DNA of 64,000 bases from Mangrovibacterium diazotrophicum (GCF_003610535.1 NZ_RAPN01000001.1:496001-560000), one strand, 5' to 3'; counted from the first letter of the stretch, positions 17,602-26,181 are shown. Translations and numbers: made by a program. The notes: generated by a model not told the origin, from the sequence alone.

Positions 17602-18897
17602 CTAATTTACAGAAGCGAACAAATCGAATTCAGTTGCGTCGTTAATGGTAACTTCGACCATATCGCCAACTTTAATACCATCCGCTTTGTCAATCAGCAC
17701 TTCACAATCCACTTCGGGCGAATCGTATTCCGTGCGAGCCACAAAATACTCCTCTTCTTCCCGATCAACCAAAACACGCAGCTTTTTACCAATCTGCTGC
17801 TGGCTGAAACGAGCCGAAATATCCTGTTGCATTTGCATCAACTCGTCTGCGCGAGCTTCTTTCACTTCTTGCGGGATATCGTCCTTATACATTTTGTAAG
17901 CATAAGTATCATCTTCGCTCGAGTAGGCAAAAACTCCCATCCGTTCAAACGGATATTCCTGGATGAATGCTTTCAACTCTTCAAAATCTTCCTCAGTCTC
18001 ACCAGGGTGACCAACAAGGAAAGTCGTACGAAGAGCAATACCCGGAACTTCTTCACGAATCTTCTGAATCAATTGAATTGTTTCGTCTTTCGTGATTTTC
18101 CGGCGCATGGTACCCAACATACGATCAGTAATATGTTGAAGCGGAATGTCGAGGTAGTTTGCCACATTTTTACGTTCGCGCATCACTGTCAAAACATCCA
18201 TCGGGAATTTCGACGGGTAAGCGTAATGCAAGCGAATCCATTCCAAACCTTCGATATCAGCCAAACGATTGATCAATTCAGCCAATTTGCTTTCGCCGTA
18301 ACGGTCAATTCCGTAGTAAGACAAATCCTGGGCAATCACCAGCAACTCTTTCACACCGTCTTGGGCTAAACGGGTAGCTTCTTCAATCAAGCTCTCCATA
18401 TCGCGCGATTTGTGGTTGCCCGTAAATTGCGGGATTGCACAAAACGAACAATGGCGGTTACATCCTTCACTGATTTTCAGGTAGGCGAAATGGCCCAGCG
18501 TGGTTTTCACCCGGTGATACATTTTTTGCTCGTAGAACGTCGCGTTTAAGTCTTTCACGACCTCTTTGAAATCAAACTTCCCGTAGAATTTATCAACCTC
18601 CGGAATCTCTTTGGTCAGATCTTCCTTGTAGCGAGCCGACAAACAGCCCATCACCAACAGTTTATCCAACTTGCCGGACTTGCGGGCATCAGCAAAATTC
18701 AGGATCGTATTGACCGATTCTTCTTTGGCATCGGCAATAAAACCACAGGTATTTAGAATTACAATATTTGCATCGTCGTCTTCCGAATCATGCACCACTT
18801 TAAAGCCGTTCAGGTCCAACTGATTCAGCAACATTTCCGAATCGACCAGGTTCTTCGAACAGCCCAGCGTCATGATATTAACTTTACCTCTCTTCAT
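17602..18897 (-). CDS. rimO: Ribosomal protein S12 methylthiotransferase
   Basis: A 431-residue radical-SAM enzyme that methylthiolates an aspartate of ribosomal protein S12. The N-terminal MTTase domain has Cys ligands in LGCSKN (near 13), NTCGF (near 50) and GCLSAR (near 84). The radical-SAM cluster motif is CNRHCSFCAIP near 146-153. The C-terminal TRAM domain (about 370-431) includes LRVLVDREEEEY. RimO rather than MiaB is indicated by the GCSKNLVDSE start and CAIPQFTGNHKSR. It lies downstream of ftsY, the order seen in other Bacteroidota. Confidence 0.95.
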   Translation of the reverse strand: MKRGKVNIMTLGCSKNLVDSEMLLNQLDLNGFKVVHDSEDDDANIVILNTCGFIADAKEESVNTILNFADARKSGKLDKLLVMGCLSARYKEDLTKEIPEVDKFYGKFDFKEVVKDLNATFYEQKMYHRVKTTLGHFAYLKISEGCNRHCSFCAIPQFTGNHKSRDMESLIEEATRLAQDGVKELLVIAQDLSYYGIDRYGESKLAELINRLADIEGLEWIRLHYAYPSKFPMDVLTVMRERKNVANYLDIPLQHITDRMLGTMRRKITKDETIQLIQKIREEVPGIALRTTFLVGHPGETEEDFEELKAFIQEYPFERMGVFAYSSEDDTYAYKMYKDDIPQEVKEARADELMQMQQDISARFSQQQIGKKLRVLVDREEEEYFVARTEYDSPEVDCEVLIDKADGIKVGDMVEVTINDATEFDLFASVN

Positions 18898-19042
18898 ATT
18901 TTAATGTCAATTTTCGTCCTCTACAACAATCAAATACAGCTACGGTTTGTAAGCTGAAAAACATTTCAGTATTTCGCACAGACGCTCAGCCTGTACAACG
19001 TTTAGTTTACGAGGTGATTTTCGGTTGGTTGATTTGGGTATT

Positions 19043-19993
19043 TTAGGAGAAAAGCGAGTCTACAAATTCGCCGCGACGGAAAATCTGTAAATCTTCCATC
19101 TTTTCGCCAATACCGATGTATTTCACCGGAATTTTAAATTGATCGCTGATACCGATCACAACACCGCCTTTCGCGGTTCCGTCGAGTTTGGTCAGCGCCA
19201 GGGCAGTCACTTCGGTTGCTTTGGTGAATTGTTTGGCTTGCTCAAAAGCATTTTGGCCGGTCGATCCGTCCAGTACCAGCAACACTTCGTTTGGTGCACC
19301 CGGAACAATCTTCTCCATCACTTTCTTGATCTTCGAAAGCTCGTTCATCAGGTTAATCTTGTTGTGCAAACGGCCAGCCGTGTCGATAATTACAACATCA
19401 GCGCCGGAAGCTTTGGCCGATTTCAAGGTATCGAAAGCAACAGAAGCCGGATCCGAGCCCATATCCTGGCGAACGATCGGCACGTCCACTCGTTTTGCCC
19501 AAACTTCAAGCTGGTCGATTGCCGCGGCACGGAAGGTATCGGCTGCACCCAAAACAACTTTCTTACCAGCTTGCTTAAAATTATAAGCCAGCTTGCCGAT
19601 TGTTGTGGTTTTACCAACGCCGTTCACGCCTACAACCATAATAACATAGGGGTCTTCGCCGGCAGGAAGCTCAAAATCGTCCACGTCGCCCGAGTTGTTT
19701 TCTTCGAGCAGAGCAGCGATTTCTTCTTTCAGAATTCGGTTCAGTTCTTCAACGCCGAGGTACTTGTCTCGTTCGACACGTTCCTCAATCCGTCGGATTA
19801 TTTTCAGGGTTGTATCGACACCTACATCCGAAGTAATCAGCACTTCTTCAAGGTTATCGAGTACCTCGTCATCGACCTTCGATTTACCGGCAACGGCGCG
19901 GCTTAGCTTCTGGAAAACATTTTCTTTGGTTTTCGCCAAACCTTGATCAAGACTCTCTTTTTTAGCTTTGGAAAATAATCCGAAAAGACCCAT
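19043..19993 (-). CDS. ftsY: Signal recognition particle receptor FtsY
   Basis: A 316-residue SRP GTPase that docks the SRP-ribosome complex at the membrane for co-translational insertion. The N domain (about 15-100) precedes the G domain, with G1 GVNGVGKTTTIGKLA near 123, G3 DTAGRLHNK near 203 and G4 LTKLDGTAKGG near 267. The C-terminal KYIGIGEKMEDLQIF is diagnostic. The acidic A domain of the E. coli protein is absent, which is usual in this phylum. The protein starts MGLFGLFSKAKKE. It is separated from rimO by 145 bp and from the S24 regulator gene by 95 bp. Confidence 0.96.
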   Translation of the reverse strand: MGLFGLFSKAKKESLDQGLAKTKENVFQKLSRAVAGKSKVDDEVLDNLEEVLITSDVGVDTTLKIIRRIEERVERDKYLGVEELNRILKEEIAALLEENNSGDVDDFELPAGEDPYVIMVVGVNGVGKTTTIGKLAYNFKQAGKKVVLGAADTFRAAAIDQLEVWAKRVDVPIVRQDMGSDPASVAFDTLKSAKASGADVVIIDTAGRLHNKINLMNELSKIKKVMEKIVPGAPNEVLLVLDGSTGQNAFEQAKQFTKATEVTALALTKLDGTAKGGVVIGISDQFKIPVKYIGIGEKMEDLQIFRRGEFVDSLFS

Positions 19994-20088
19994 ATAACTT
20001 GAAATTTTGAGTGCGCCAATTTACAAAATTATGCCGAATAACAGCTATTGTTTTAGCAGATTAGCTAAGTTTTCGAAACTAAAATCGT

Positions 20089-20856
20089 TCAACGGTTGCG
20101 TAACTGCCGAATTTCCTCTTTCATCTCCGACAGAATATCCGACAGGCGGCTCACTTCTAAATGATTGGGCTGTGGTAAGTTGAAACTTAAAACACCCTCA
20201 GCTTTCCAGATTTCAAGCACATCCTCTGCGTCAACAGCATAAGGCTCATATTCAGGATTATCTGATTTCAGTAAAAAACGGCTATCACCCTGACGATAAA
20301 CCCGCTTGTAAACCAAACCTGCATCTTTCGTAATCAACACATAGGTTTGGCCGTCTCTCAAATCATCCAACGATTCAACAAACTGGCAAAACATATAAGC
20401 TCCAGGCTGCACCGGCAACATACTGTCGCCTTTTAGCTGGAAGACACGATACGTTTTTCCCGGCGATAATTCGGGAACCGGCATATTGAATGCGGGCAAC
20501 TGCCCGATGTATTCCGGATCAGCAAAACCATTCAAATAACCGGCGGAAGCCTTGACCGGAACAATCGGAATCAACTCTTCATTTTCTGCATTAACGACAA
20601 TCGGCAGAATCTTCAAACCTCCGATTGACGGCACATTCGCATATTTTTCCTTACTTAAATCATTCCGAATAAGTTGATCTAAACTCAAATCAAAATTCAA
20701 TGCAATTTGAACAAGCGTGGCGATTTTTGGCGTTGCCCTTCCCTCTTCATACGCACCAATATGTGAGCGTTTCAACCCTAATTTATCGGCTAAATCCTGC
20801 TGCGTCAATCGTGATTGCTGACGCAAATATTTCAAGTTATCGGACAAAAAATTCAT
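20089..20856 (-). CDS. HTH-S24 (LexA-like) transcriptional regulator
   Basis: A 255-residue regulator. An XRE-type helix-turn-helix lies at about 7-60 (SRLTQQDLADKLGLKRSHIGAYEEG). An S24 peptidase domain shows a possible self-cleavage site Ala105-Gly106 (KASAGYLNG), catalytic Ser145 in LKGDSMLP and Lys184 in LVYKRVY; the Ser-Lys spacing of 39 is close to LexA. A heptad-like tail (RLSDILSEMKEEIRQL) could aid dimerisation. It is divergent from the radical-SAM gene over 114 bp containing three similar palindromes (20859-20923), one just upstream of its own start, so it probably represses itself and the repair pair. RecA-stimulated cleavage is an inference. Confidence 0.85.
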   Translation of the reverse strand: MNFLSDNLKYLRQQSRLTQQDLADKLGLKRSHIGAYEEGRATPKIATLVQIALNFDLSLDQLIRNDLSKEKYANVPSIGGLKILPIVVNAENEELIPIVPVKASAGYLNGFADPEYIGQLPAFNMPVPELSPGKTYRVFQLKGDSMLPVQPGAYMFCQFVESLDDLRDGQTYVLITKDAGLVYKRVYRQGDSRFLLKSDNPEYEPYAVDAEDVLEIWKAEGVLSFNLPQPNHLEVSRLSDILSEMKEEIRQLRNR

Positions 20857-20858
20857 TC

Positions 20859-20923
20859 GCTAATATTTTTAGTCATCACTTTAAAATTAACTAATACTTT
20901 TAGCTAAAACTAATTTTATTAGT
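20859..20923. promoter_or_regulatory. Three-site operator array between S24 regulator and radical-SAM gene
   Basis: Three 15-bp sites fit ACTAAT-N3-ATTAGT: GCTAATATTTTTAGT at 20859-20873, ACTAATACTTTTAGC at 20890-20904, and the perfect palindrome ACTAATTTTATTAGT at 20909-20923. Start-to-start distances are 31 and 19 bp, about three and two helical turns. The first is 2 bp from the regulator start codon; the last touches the -7 element of the radical-SAM gene. Confidence 0.7.
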
Positions 20924-20930
20924 ATTTTTG
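20923..20930 (+). promoter_or_regulatory. -7 element of the radical-SAM operon
   Basis: TATTTTTG is an exact match to TAnnTTTG and overlaps the last base of the third operator, so a bound repressor would cover the promoter core. The predicted leader is about 35 nt. No clear -33 TTG is present. Confidence 0.55.
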
Positions 20931-20970
20931 AACAGTCGACTATGCAACAAGACGCTAAATATAGGCTATC

Positions 20971-22275
20971 ATGAAAGAAAATGTACTCGAAAAACTAAAA
21001 ATATTAGCAGATGCCGCCAAATATGACGTTTCGTGTGCATCGAGCGGCAATAACAGGAGTAACAAAGGTGGTATTGGAAACGCGGTGGCTTGTGGGATTT
21101 GCCATAGTTTTACTGATGACGGAAGGTGCGTCAGCCTTCTGAAAATGTTGATGACAAACCACTGCATTTACGATTGCGCTTATTGCATTAACCGACGAAC
21201 GAACGACCGCCCGCGAGCAACGATGTCCGTTCAGGAGGTGGTTGACCTGACGATCAACTTTTACCGCAGAAATTACATCGAAGGACTTTTTCTGAGTTCT
21301 GGGATCATTAAAAACGCAGATTTCACCATGGAACGCCTGATGCTCGTAGCGCGAAAGCTGAGACAAGAAGAGCGCTATCATGGCTACATTCATTTGAAAG
21401 CCATTCCGGGATCAAGCCCAGAATTAATCAGACAGGCCGGGCTATTCGCCGATCGTCTGAGTGTAAATATTGAAATCCCGACAGAACAGCAGCTTCAACG
21501 TTTGGCACCAGAGAAAACATTTTCATCGGTAATTCAACCGATGGAACAGATTAAAACCGGGATACAGCTCTACAAGGAAGACCGGCGAAAGTATCGCTTC
21601 GTGGATCCTTTCACACCTGCCGGCCAAAGCACACAGCTGATCGTTGGTGCCACACCGGAAAGCGATCGTCAAATTCTGGCTTTAGCCTCGGGCCTGTACC
21701 AGCACCAAAGTCTAAAGCGTGTTTATTACTCGGGATATTTACCCGTGAACGACTATGACAAGCGTCTGCCTGCGCTGCAATCACCACCATTGGTTCGCGA
21801 AAATCGCCTTTACCAAAGCGACTGGCTGATGCGTTTTTACCATTTTCAAGCCGATGAAATATTGAGTTCTGATCAACCATTCCTGGATCTTGAGATTGAC
21901 CCCAAGCTGGCTTACGCCATCCGAAATCTTCATCTATTCCCTGTGGATATCAATCGCGCCGACTATGAGATGATTCTTCGGGTTCCGGGCATTGGCGTGC
22001 AATCAGCCAAAATGATCGTGGATGCCCGTCGGTTCCGGAGGCTGAACAGTTATCACCTCAAACAAATCGGCGTAGTGATGAAACGAGCCCAATACTTCAT
22101 TACCTGTAATGAACTCCCGGCCCGTCGGGGCGACTGGGATCCAGATGTTTTGCGAAGTCACATCATTCATGAAAGCACTACAAAACGATGCAAAGCAGGC
22201 GATACGCAGCTAAGTTTATTTCATTTTCAACCACCTAAAAAGCAACCGGAATTGACTGTTCACTTCAAACAATAA
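20971..22275 (+). CDS. Putative DNA modification/repair radical SAM protein
   Basis: A 434-residue protein of a radical-SAM family that always occurs with the partner encoded next door (the TIGR03914-03916 group, some members fused to a uracil-DNA-glycosylase-like domain). The cluster motif is CIYDCAYC (Cys65, 69, 72). Further conserved-looking Cys occur at 22, 41, 44 and 53 (SCASSG, CGICHSF, GRC) and could hold a second cluster or metal. A helix-hairpin-helix near 330-350 (ILRVPGIGVQSAKMIVDARR) indicates non-specific DNA binding. Chemistry and substrate are unknown. It is expressed from an operator-controlled promoter with the next gene three bases downstream. Confidence 0.88.
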   Translation: MKENVLEKLKILADAAKYDVSCASSGNNRSNKGGIGNAVACGICHSFTDDGRCVSLLKMLMTNHCIYDCAYCINRRTNDRPRATMSVQEVVDLTINFYRRNYIEGLFLSSGIIKNADFTMERLMLVARKLRQEERYHGYIHLKAIPGSSPELIRQAGLFADRLSVNIEIPTEQQLQRLAPEKTFSSVIQPMEQIKTGIQLYKEDRRKYRFVDPFTPAGQSTQLIVGATPESDRQILALASGLYQHQSLKRVYYSGYLPVNDYDKRLPALQSPPLVRENRLYQSDWLMRFYHFQADEILSSDQPFLDLEIDPKLAYAIRNLHLFPVDINRADYEMILRVPGIGVQSAKMIVDARRFRRLNSYHLKQIGVVMKRAQYFITCNELPARRGDWDPDVLRSHIIHESTTKRCKAGDTQLSLFHFQPPKKQPELTVHFKQ

Positions 22276-22278
22276 AGC

Positions 22279-23049
22279 ATGGCAATTATCAGATACGACG
22301 GCACATTCGCAGGTTTTCTTACAGTAGTTTTCGAGTGTTACGCACGAAAGCTAAACCCTGCCGATATTTGTAAAGAAACGGCCTTTCAGGAAAGCTTGTT
22401 TGGCGAAAGCATCCGTATCGAAACCGATGAAAAAAAAGCGCATCGTGTGTGGAAAGGCTTTCAGCAAAAGCTTCACCCTCGCAACAGGGAACTGCCTTTT
22501 CGAACTTTTTTATCAGAAGAGAAAGGGATAGAAATGCGCCTGTATCGTTTTATGCGTCGGACCTTTGACTCCAATAAGCGCATCGATACCGATTTTGCAG
22601 ATTCAGATGTGCTGGCGTTAAAAAAAATTGAGCGACAGGTGATGCGCGAATCTATGCGAATACTGGAGTTTCTGCGCTTTCAGCAAACAATCGACAACAT
22701 TTACTTCGCTGCCGTCGAGCCCCAGTACGACGTTCTTCCCTTCACCATCGATCATTTTCGAAAGCGTTTTGCTGATCAACAATGGATCATCTATGATTTG
22801 AAACGAGACTATGGATTCTTCTACGACCTTCAAGAAGTGCAGGAAATCAACCTGAACGAAAAATCATTCTCGACACACGATGGGAAACTTGCTGAAAACA
22901 TTGTGATGGAAGACGAATTGCTTTACCAAACTTTGTGGAAAAATTACTTCAATCACGTCAATATAGAAGAGCGGAAGAATGCGAAACTTCAACGGCAACA
23001 CATGCCTCGGAGATACTGGAAATTTCTTCCAGAGAAAAATCAGGCATAA
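22279..23049 (+). CDS. Radical-SAM-linked DNA metabolism partner protein
   Basis: A 256-residue protein of the family that accompanies the preceding radical-SAM enzyme (TIGR03915-like). The opening IIRYDGTFAGFLTVVFE is diagnostic. The central PQYDVLPFTIDHFRKRFADQ and WIIYDLKRDYGFFYDL follow, and the C-terminal MPRRYWKFLPE is typical. There are no obvious catalytic motifs or membrane segments. In some genomes this domain is fused to a uracil-DNA-glycosylase-like domain; that part is absent here. The start lies 3 bp after the stop of the radical-SAM gene, so the two are cotranscribed. A terminator follows at once. Confidence 0.85.
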   Translation: MAIIRYDGTFAGFLTVVFECYARKLNPADICKETAFQESLFGESIRIETDEKKAHRVWKGFQQKLHPRNRELPFRTFLSEEKGIEMRLYRFMRRTFDSNKRIDTDFADSDVLALKKIERQVMRESMRILEFLRFQQTIDNIYFAAVEPQYDVLPFTIDHFRKRFADQQWIIYDLKRDYGFFYDLQEVQEINLNEKSFSTHDGKLAENIVMEDELLYQTLWKNYFNHVNIEERKNAKLQRQHMPRRYWKFLPEKNQA

Positions 23050-23051
23050 AA

Positions 23052-23082
23052 AAAGCTCCCACAAATGTGAGAGCTTTCTTTT
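23052..23082. terminator. Bidirectional terminator between the repair pair and DUF4295
   Basis: AAAGCTC-C-CACA (23052-23063) pairs with TGTG-A-GAGCTTT (23066-23077), with one mismatch, followed by CTTTT on the plus strand and T-rich sequence on the minus strand. It serves both convergent units. Confidence 0.75.
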
Positions 23083-23096
23083 ACACAAAGTATATC

Positions 23097-23249
23097 TTAC
23101 TTTTTGAAATAATCTTTAACCATTTCGTTAGGAACTACACCTTCTTGAAATGTATATGAACCGGTTTTATCTGATTTCACCATTTTGATTACTTTCGCAT
23201 AACCTTTACCGGCACCTTTTTGCAATGATGCTACTGCTTTCTTTGCCAT
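23097..23249 (-). CDS. DUF4295 small basic protein
   Basis: A 50-residue lysine-rich protein, MAKKAVASLQKGAGKGYAKV at its start and MVKDYFKK at its end. This matches DUF4295, a Bacteroidota family found directly after rpmB and rpmG. The position, 8 bp after rpmG, suggests a ribosome-linked role, but no function is established. It reads from the ATG at 23247-23249 to the TAA at 23097-23099. Confidence 0.9.
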   Translation of the reverse strand: MAKKAVASLQKGAGKGYAKVIKMVKSDKTGSYTFQEGVVPNEMVKDYFKK

Positions 23250-23257
23250 ATCTCAAA

Positions 23258-23440
23258 TTATTTAATTTCGCGGTGTACAGTTACTTTTTTCAAGTTCGGG
23301 TTGTATTTTTTCAACTCCAAACGTTCTGATGTGTTCTTGCGGTTTTTTGTAGTAATGTACCGTGAAGTTCCGGGAACGTTCGTTTCCTTTTGTTCGGTAC
23401 ATTCCATAATAACCTGAACTCTATTTCCTTTTTTAGCCAT
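23258..23440 (-). CDS. rpmG: 50S ribosomal protein L33
   Basis: A 60-residue ribosomal protein with the L33 pattern ([41 protein letters not shown]). Only one Cys is present, so this is the zinc-free type rather than the four-Cys zinc-binding version. It lies between rpmB and the DUF4295 gene with gaps of about 10 bp, as in one operon. Confidence 0.97.
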   Translation of the reverse strand: MAKKGNRVQVIMECTEQKETNVPGTSRYITTKNRKNTSERLELKKYNPNLKKVTVHREIK

Positions 23441-23451
23441 TTCTTTCGGTT

Positions 23452-23694
23452 TTAAACAGTTTTAATCAAACCTTGTTCTTTGGCACCTTTTAATGCCGCA
23501 CTTAATCCATTTTTGTTAATGGTACGCAATCCGGCAGCCGATACAGTCAATGTAATCCAACGATCTTCTTCTGGAAGATAGAATTTTTTATTGAACAGGT
23601 TCGGACTAAACCGACGTTTAGTCTTTTTATTCGAGTGAGAAACATTATTTCCCACCATTGCTTTTTTTCCGGTTATTTGACAAATTCTTGACAT
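23452..23694 (-). CDS. rpmB: 50S ribosomal protein L28
   Basis: An 80-residue ribosomal protein beginning [22 protein letters not shown], with the conserved [12 protein letters not shown] and [16 protein letters not shown] segments. It is the first gene of the rpmB-rpmG-DUF4295 unit. One Cys in the CQITGKK start suggests the version without a full zinc knuckle. Confidence 0.97.
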   Translation of the reverse strand: MSRICQITGKKAMVGNNVSHSNKKTKRRFSPNLFNKKFYLPEEDRWITLTVSAAGLRTINKNGLSAALKGAKEQGLIKTV

Positions 23695-24011
23695 TGTCTT
23701 TATTTTTTACAGTATCACACACGTTTTTCAAACAGTTCGCAAAATAAGTGCTTTTTCCTGAAATAATCAAATCGTAAAGAAAGTTTTTTCGACTTTTTTC
23801 AACAACTAAATGTTTAAAAATCAAAAAGTTTTTCAATTCTTTCAATTTCAACCCCAAATAAACGTATAAAATCAAGACAAATCAAATCAAATAAGGAACA
23901 TATGTTCTATTTTCATATTTCCTAAAAACACTTGAATTTATTCAAAAAGAATCAGTTATTTGTATAACCGAAGGTAAATTCCTCGTATAAACCGATAAAA
24001 TCATTACAACT
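23695..24011. other. AT-rich divergent region between rpmB and peroxiredoxin gene
   Basis: This 317-bp region holds the promoters of the rpmB unit (minus) and the peroxiredoxin gene (plus). I see no exact TAnnTTTG match on either strand, no stable hairpin and no coding potential. Confidence 0.5.
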
Positions 24012-24656
24012 ATGGAAGAACAAGTAAATCAAATGCCGCGCATAGGCGACATGGCTCCCGATTTTCAGGCAGATACCACCTACGGTCCTTTGAAATTTTC
24101 AGAATACAACAACGGTAGCTGGGTTATTTTGTTTTCACACCCGGCAGATTTTACACCTGTTTGCACTACCGAGATGAGTGGTTTCGCCCTGCGAAGCGAC
24201 GAATTTAAAGCTTTAAACACGAAGCTGATTGGTCTCAGCATCGATAGTATTCATGCTCACGTAGCTTGGGTAAACAATGTGAAAAAGAATTCCGGCGTAC
24301 TTTTTAATTTCCCGATCATTGCCGATATCGACATGAAGGTTTCCAAATTGTACGGAATGCTTCAGCCCAACGAAAGCCAAACTGCCGCGGTACGGGCGGT
24401 GTTCATTATTGATCCGACAGGCAAAGTGCGCCTGATGATGTATTATCCATTGAACGTTGGTCGTAATATGGACGAAATTGTTCGGGCACTTAAAGCGTTG
24501 CAAACATCAGACAAGCATGGAGTAGCACTACCACTGAACTGGGTTCCGGGCGAAAAAGTGATCGTTCCACCTCCCAAAACAGTTGACGCCATGATTGAGC
24601 GCGAAAAATCTGATTACGAAATGATGGATTTCTATCTGGCTAAAAAAGATTTGTAA
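24012..24656 (+). CDS. 1-Cys peroxiredoxin (Prx6 type)
   Basis: A 214-residue cytosolic peroxidase. The peroxidatic Cys51 lies in HPADFTPVCTTE and is the only cysteine, so this is a 1-Cys enzyme that needs an external reductant. The C-terminal dimerisation extension (LPLNWVPGEKVIVPP and a final KSDYEMMDFYL) is that of the Prx6 subfamily. Arg in MYYPLNVGRN near 146 completes the active site. It reduces hydrogen peroxide and organic peroxides in known relatives. A terminator lies 22 bp downstream. Confidence 0.93.
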   Translation: MEEQVNQMPRIGDMAPDFQADTTYGPLKFSEYNNGSWVILFSHPADFTPVCTTEMSGFALRSDEFKALNTKLIGLSIDSIHAHVAWVNNVKKNSGVLFNFPIIADIDMKVSKLYGMLQPNESQTAAVRAVFIIDPTGKVRLMMYYPLNVGRNMDEIVRALKALQTSDKHGVALPLNWVPGEKVIVPPPKTVDAMIEREKSDYEMMDFYLAKKDL

Positions 24657-24677
24657 CATATAATTCTTAATGATTCT

Positions 24678-24709
24678 AAAAGGAGACAGTTTTCACTCGT
24701 CTCCTTTTT
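24678..24709 (+). terminator. Intrinsic terminator of the peroxiredoxin gene
   Basis: AAAAGGAGAC (24678-24687) pairs with GTCTCCTTTT (24699-24708) around an 11-base loop, ending in a T-run. It is 48 bp before the next start codon. Confidence 0.8.
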
Positions 24710-24756
24710 CATATTTATCAGAAACGAATTATCTTCGGAGTAGTAATACACAACGC

Positions 24757-25575
24757 ATGAATACAGAGCAACAGCGCTTCTACCCCACCTTTCTCGGTGC
24801 GGCACATTTGGTGATTCTCTACATTTTTATCCAAACCATTGTGGATTTTCCGCTGGCCATTTGGGATTATTACCACGGAACAGAATATTTGTACAACCCG
24901 GCAAAGAAAATTATACTTGGCGTAGGCTCAATCGTATTCATCCTTTATTTCGGGTACCGAAAGGCGAAAACGTCAATCGACAAGCTTTTCCCAGTGAAAT
25001 TATTCAACCCGCTTATTCTGCTCCCCGTCACACTCTTTTTAATGAGCGCCCAAATATTTTTAACGGAAGTTAATCTGTGGGTGGACAGCTGGCTGCCTGC
25101 TCCACCTTGGTTTTGGGAACTTTTCGACAAAATATTCGATAATGATCTGGGCATTTGGGGAGCTTTCCTGAAAGTCGTGATCATTGCGCCGATAATTGAA
25201 GAATTGATTTTCAGGGGAATTATCATGCACGGGTTCATGCGTAACTACCCGCAACTGATTGCAATCTTCTTCTCGGGCTTATTGTTTGCTCTCTTCCACC
25301 TGAATCCCTGGCAGTTTCCCGCTACTTTTATGCTGGGATGCCTGCTGGGATGGATCATGATCATTACCCGGAATATTTTCGCCTGCATCCTGGGACACGC
25401 CATTAACAACCTGCTCGTACTGCTCAGCATCGAGTATAATCGTGAAATATCTGAATTCTCTTTCTTTCTACTAAAACGAAACGAGCAACTGCACATCAGT
25501 TACCTCGTTGCTGCACTCAGCTTGGTGCTAATCGGACTTTTTGCCGCATTTAAACGCAAGAAAGTCGTAGCATGA
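24757..25575 (+). CDS. CPBP-family intramembrane metalloprotease
   Basis: A 272-residue membrane protein from the ATG at 24757 (MNTEQQRFYPTFLG); a longer frame begins inside the preceding terminator and was rejected. About seven hydrophobic segments are seen. The ABI/CPBP motifs are APIIEELIFRGII (EExxxR, near 145) and LLFALFHLNPWQ (FxxxH, near 175), with a GHAINN motif near 212. These are the glutamate and histidine metal ligands of the Rce1-like proteases. The substrate is unknown. The stop overlaps the next start (ATGA). Confidence 0.88.
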   Translation: MNTEQQRFYPTFLGAAHLVILYIFIQTIVDFPLAIWDYYHGTEYLYNPAKKIILGVGSIVFILYFGYRKAKTSIDKLFPVKLFNPLILLPVTLFLMSAQIFLTEVNLWVDSWLPAPPWFWELFDKIFDNDLGIWGAFLKVVIIAPIIEELIFRGIIMHGFMRNYPQLIAIFFSGLLFALFHLNPWQFPATFMLGCLLGWIMIITRNIFACILGHAINNLLVLLSIEYNREISEFSFFLLKRNEQLHISYLVAALSLVLIGLFAAFKRKKVVA

Positions 25576-26054
25576 TGGATTACCTCCTCATTATTCTCGG
25601 AGCCTGTTGCATTTTGATCGGGATCGCGGGTTCAGTATTGCCTGTTTTGCCAGGCCCTCCAATTAGCTACCTGGGGTTACTTTTGATGCACTTTACCGAT
25701 AAATACCAGTTCAGCACAAAATTTCTGATTATCTGGGCTGCCATTTCTGTAGCTACAGTTCTGCTTGATCAGCTAATTCCGGTATGGGGTACAAAGAAAT
25801 TCGGAGGCAGCAAACAGGGAGTTTGGGGCAGCGTGATCGGATTGCTGATCGGAATGATCTTTCTGGGACCTCCGGGGATTATTATCGGTCCGTTTTTGGG
25901 TGCTGTCGCTGGTGAATTGATTGCAGGAAAGCGCTCTTCTCAAGCATTAAGAGCGGGAACTGGTGCATTGCTGGGTTTTCTCGCTGGCACCATTCTCAAA
26001 CTTGTGGTCTCAGGAATGATGTGTTGGTACTTTATGGCAAAACTGATTTATTGA
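25572..26054 (+). CDS. DUF456 membrane protein
   Basis: A 160-residue hydrophobic protein with about four membrane segments. DUF456 features include IAGSVLPVLPGPPISYLGLL near 20-40 and the glycine-rich GPPGIIIGPFLGAVAGEL near 98-115. Two adjacent ATGs at 25572 and 25575 could start it; the first overlaps the CPBP stop. The function is not established. Coupling to the protease gene suggests coexpression. Confidence 0.85.
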   Translation: MMDYLLIILGACCILIGIAGSVLPVLPGPPISYLGLLLMHFTDKYQFSTKFLIIWAAISVATVLLDQLIPVWGTKKFGGSKQGVWGSVIGLLIGMIFLGPPGIIIGPFLGAVAGELIAGKRSSQALRAGTGALLGFLAGTILKLVVSGMMCWYFMAKLIY

Positions 26055-26181
26055 GTTTGGCACGACGAATAAACAATTGGTCGAAATTTCCGGGGAATTT
26101 GGCGATTTTTTGATCTCTTTCCCTAATAAATTGTTTACACTTGACAAGCATTTAAACAAGACGTAGAAAACAAAACCAAGA

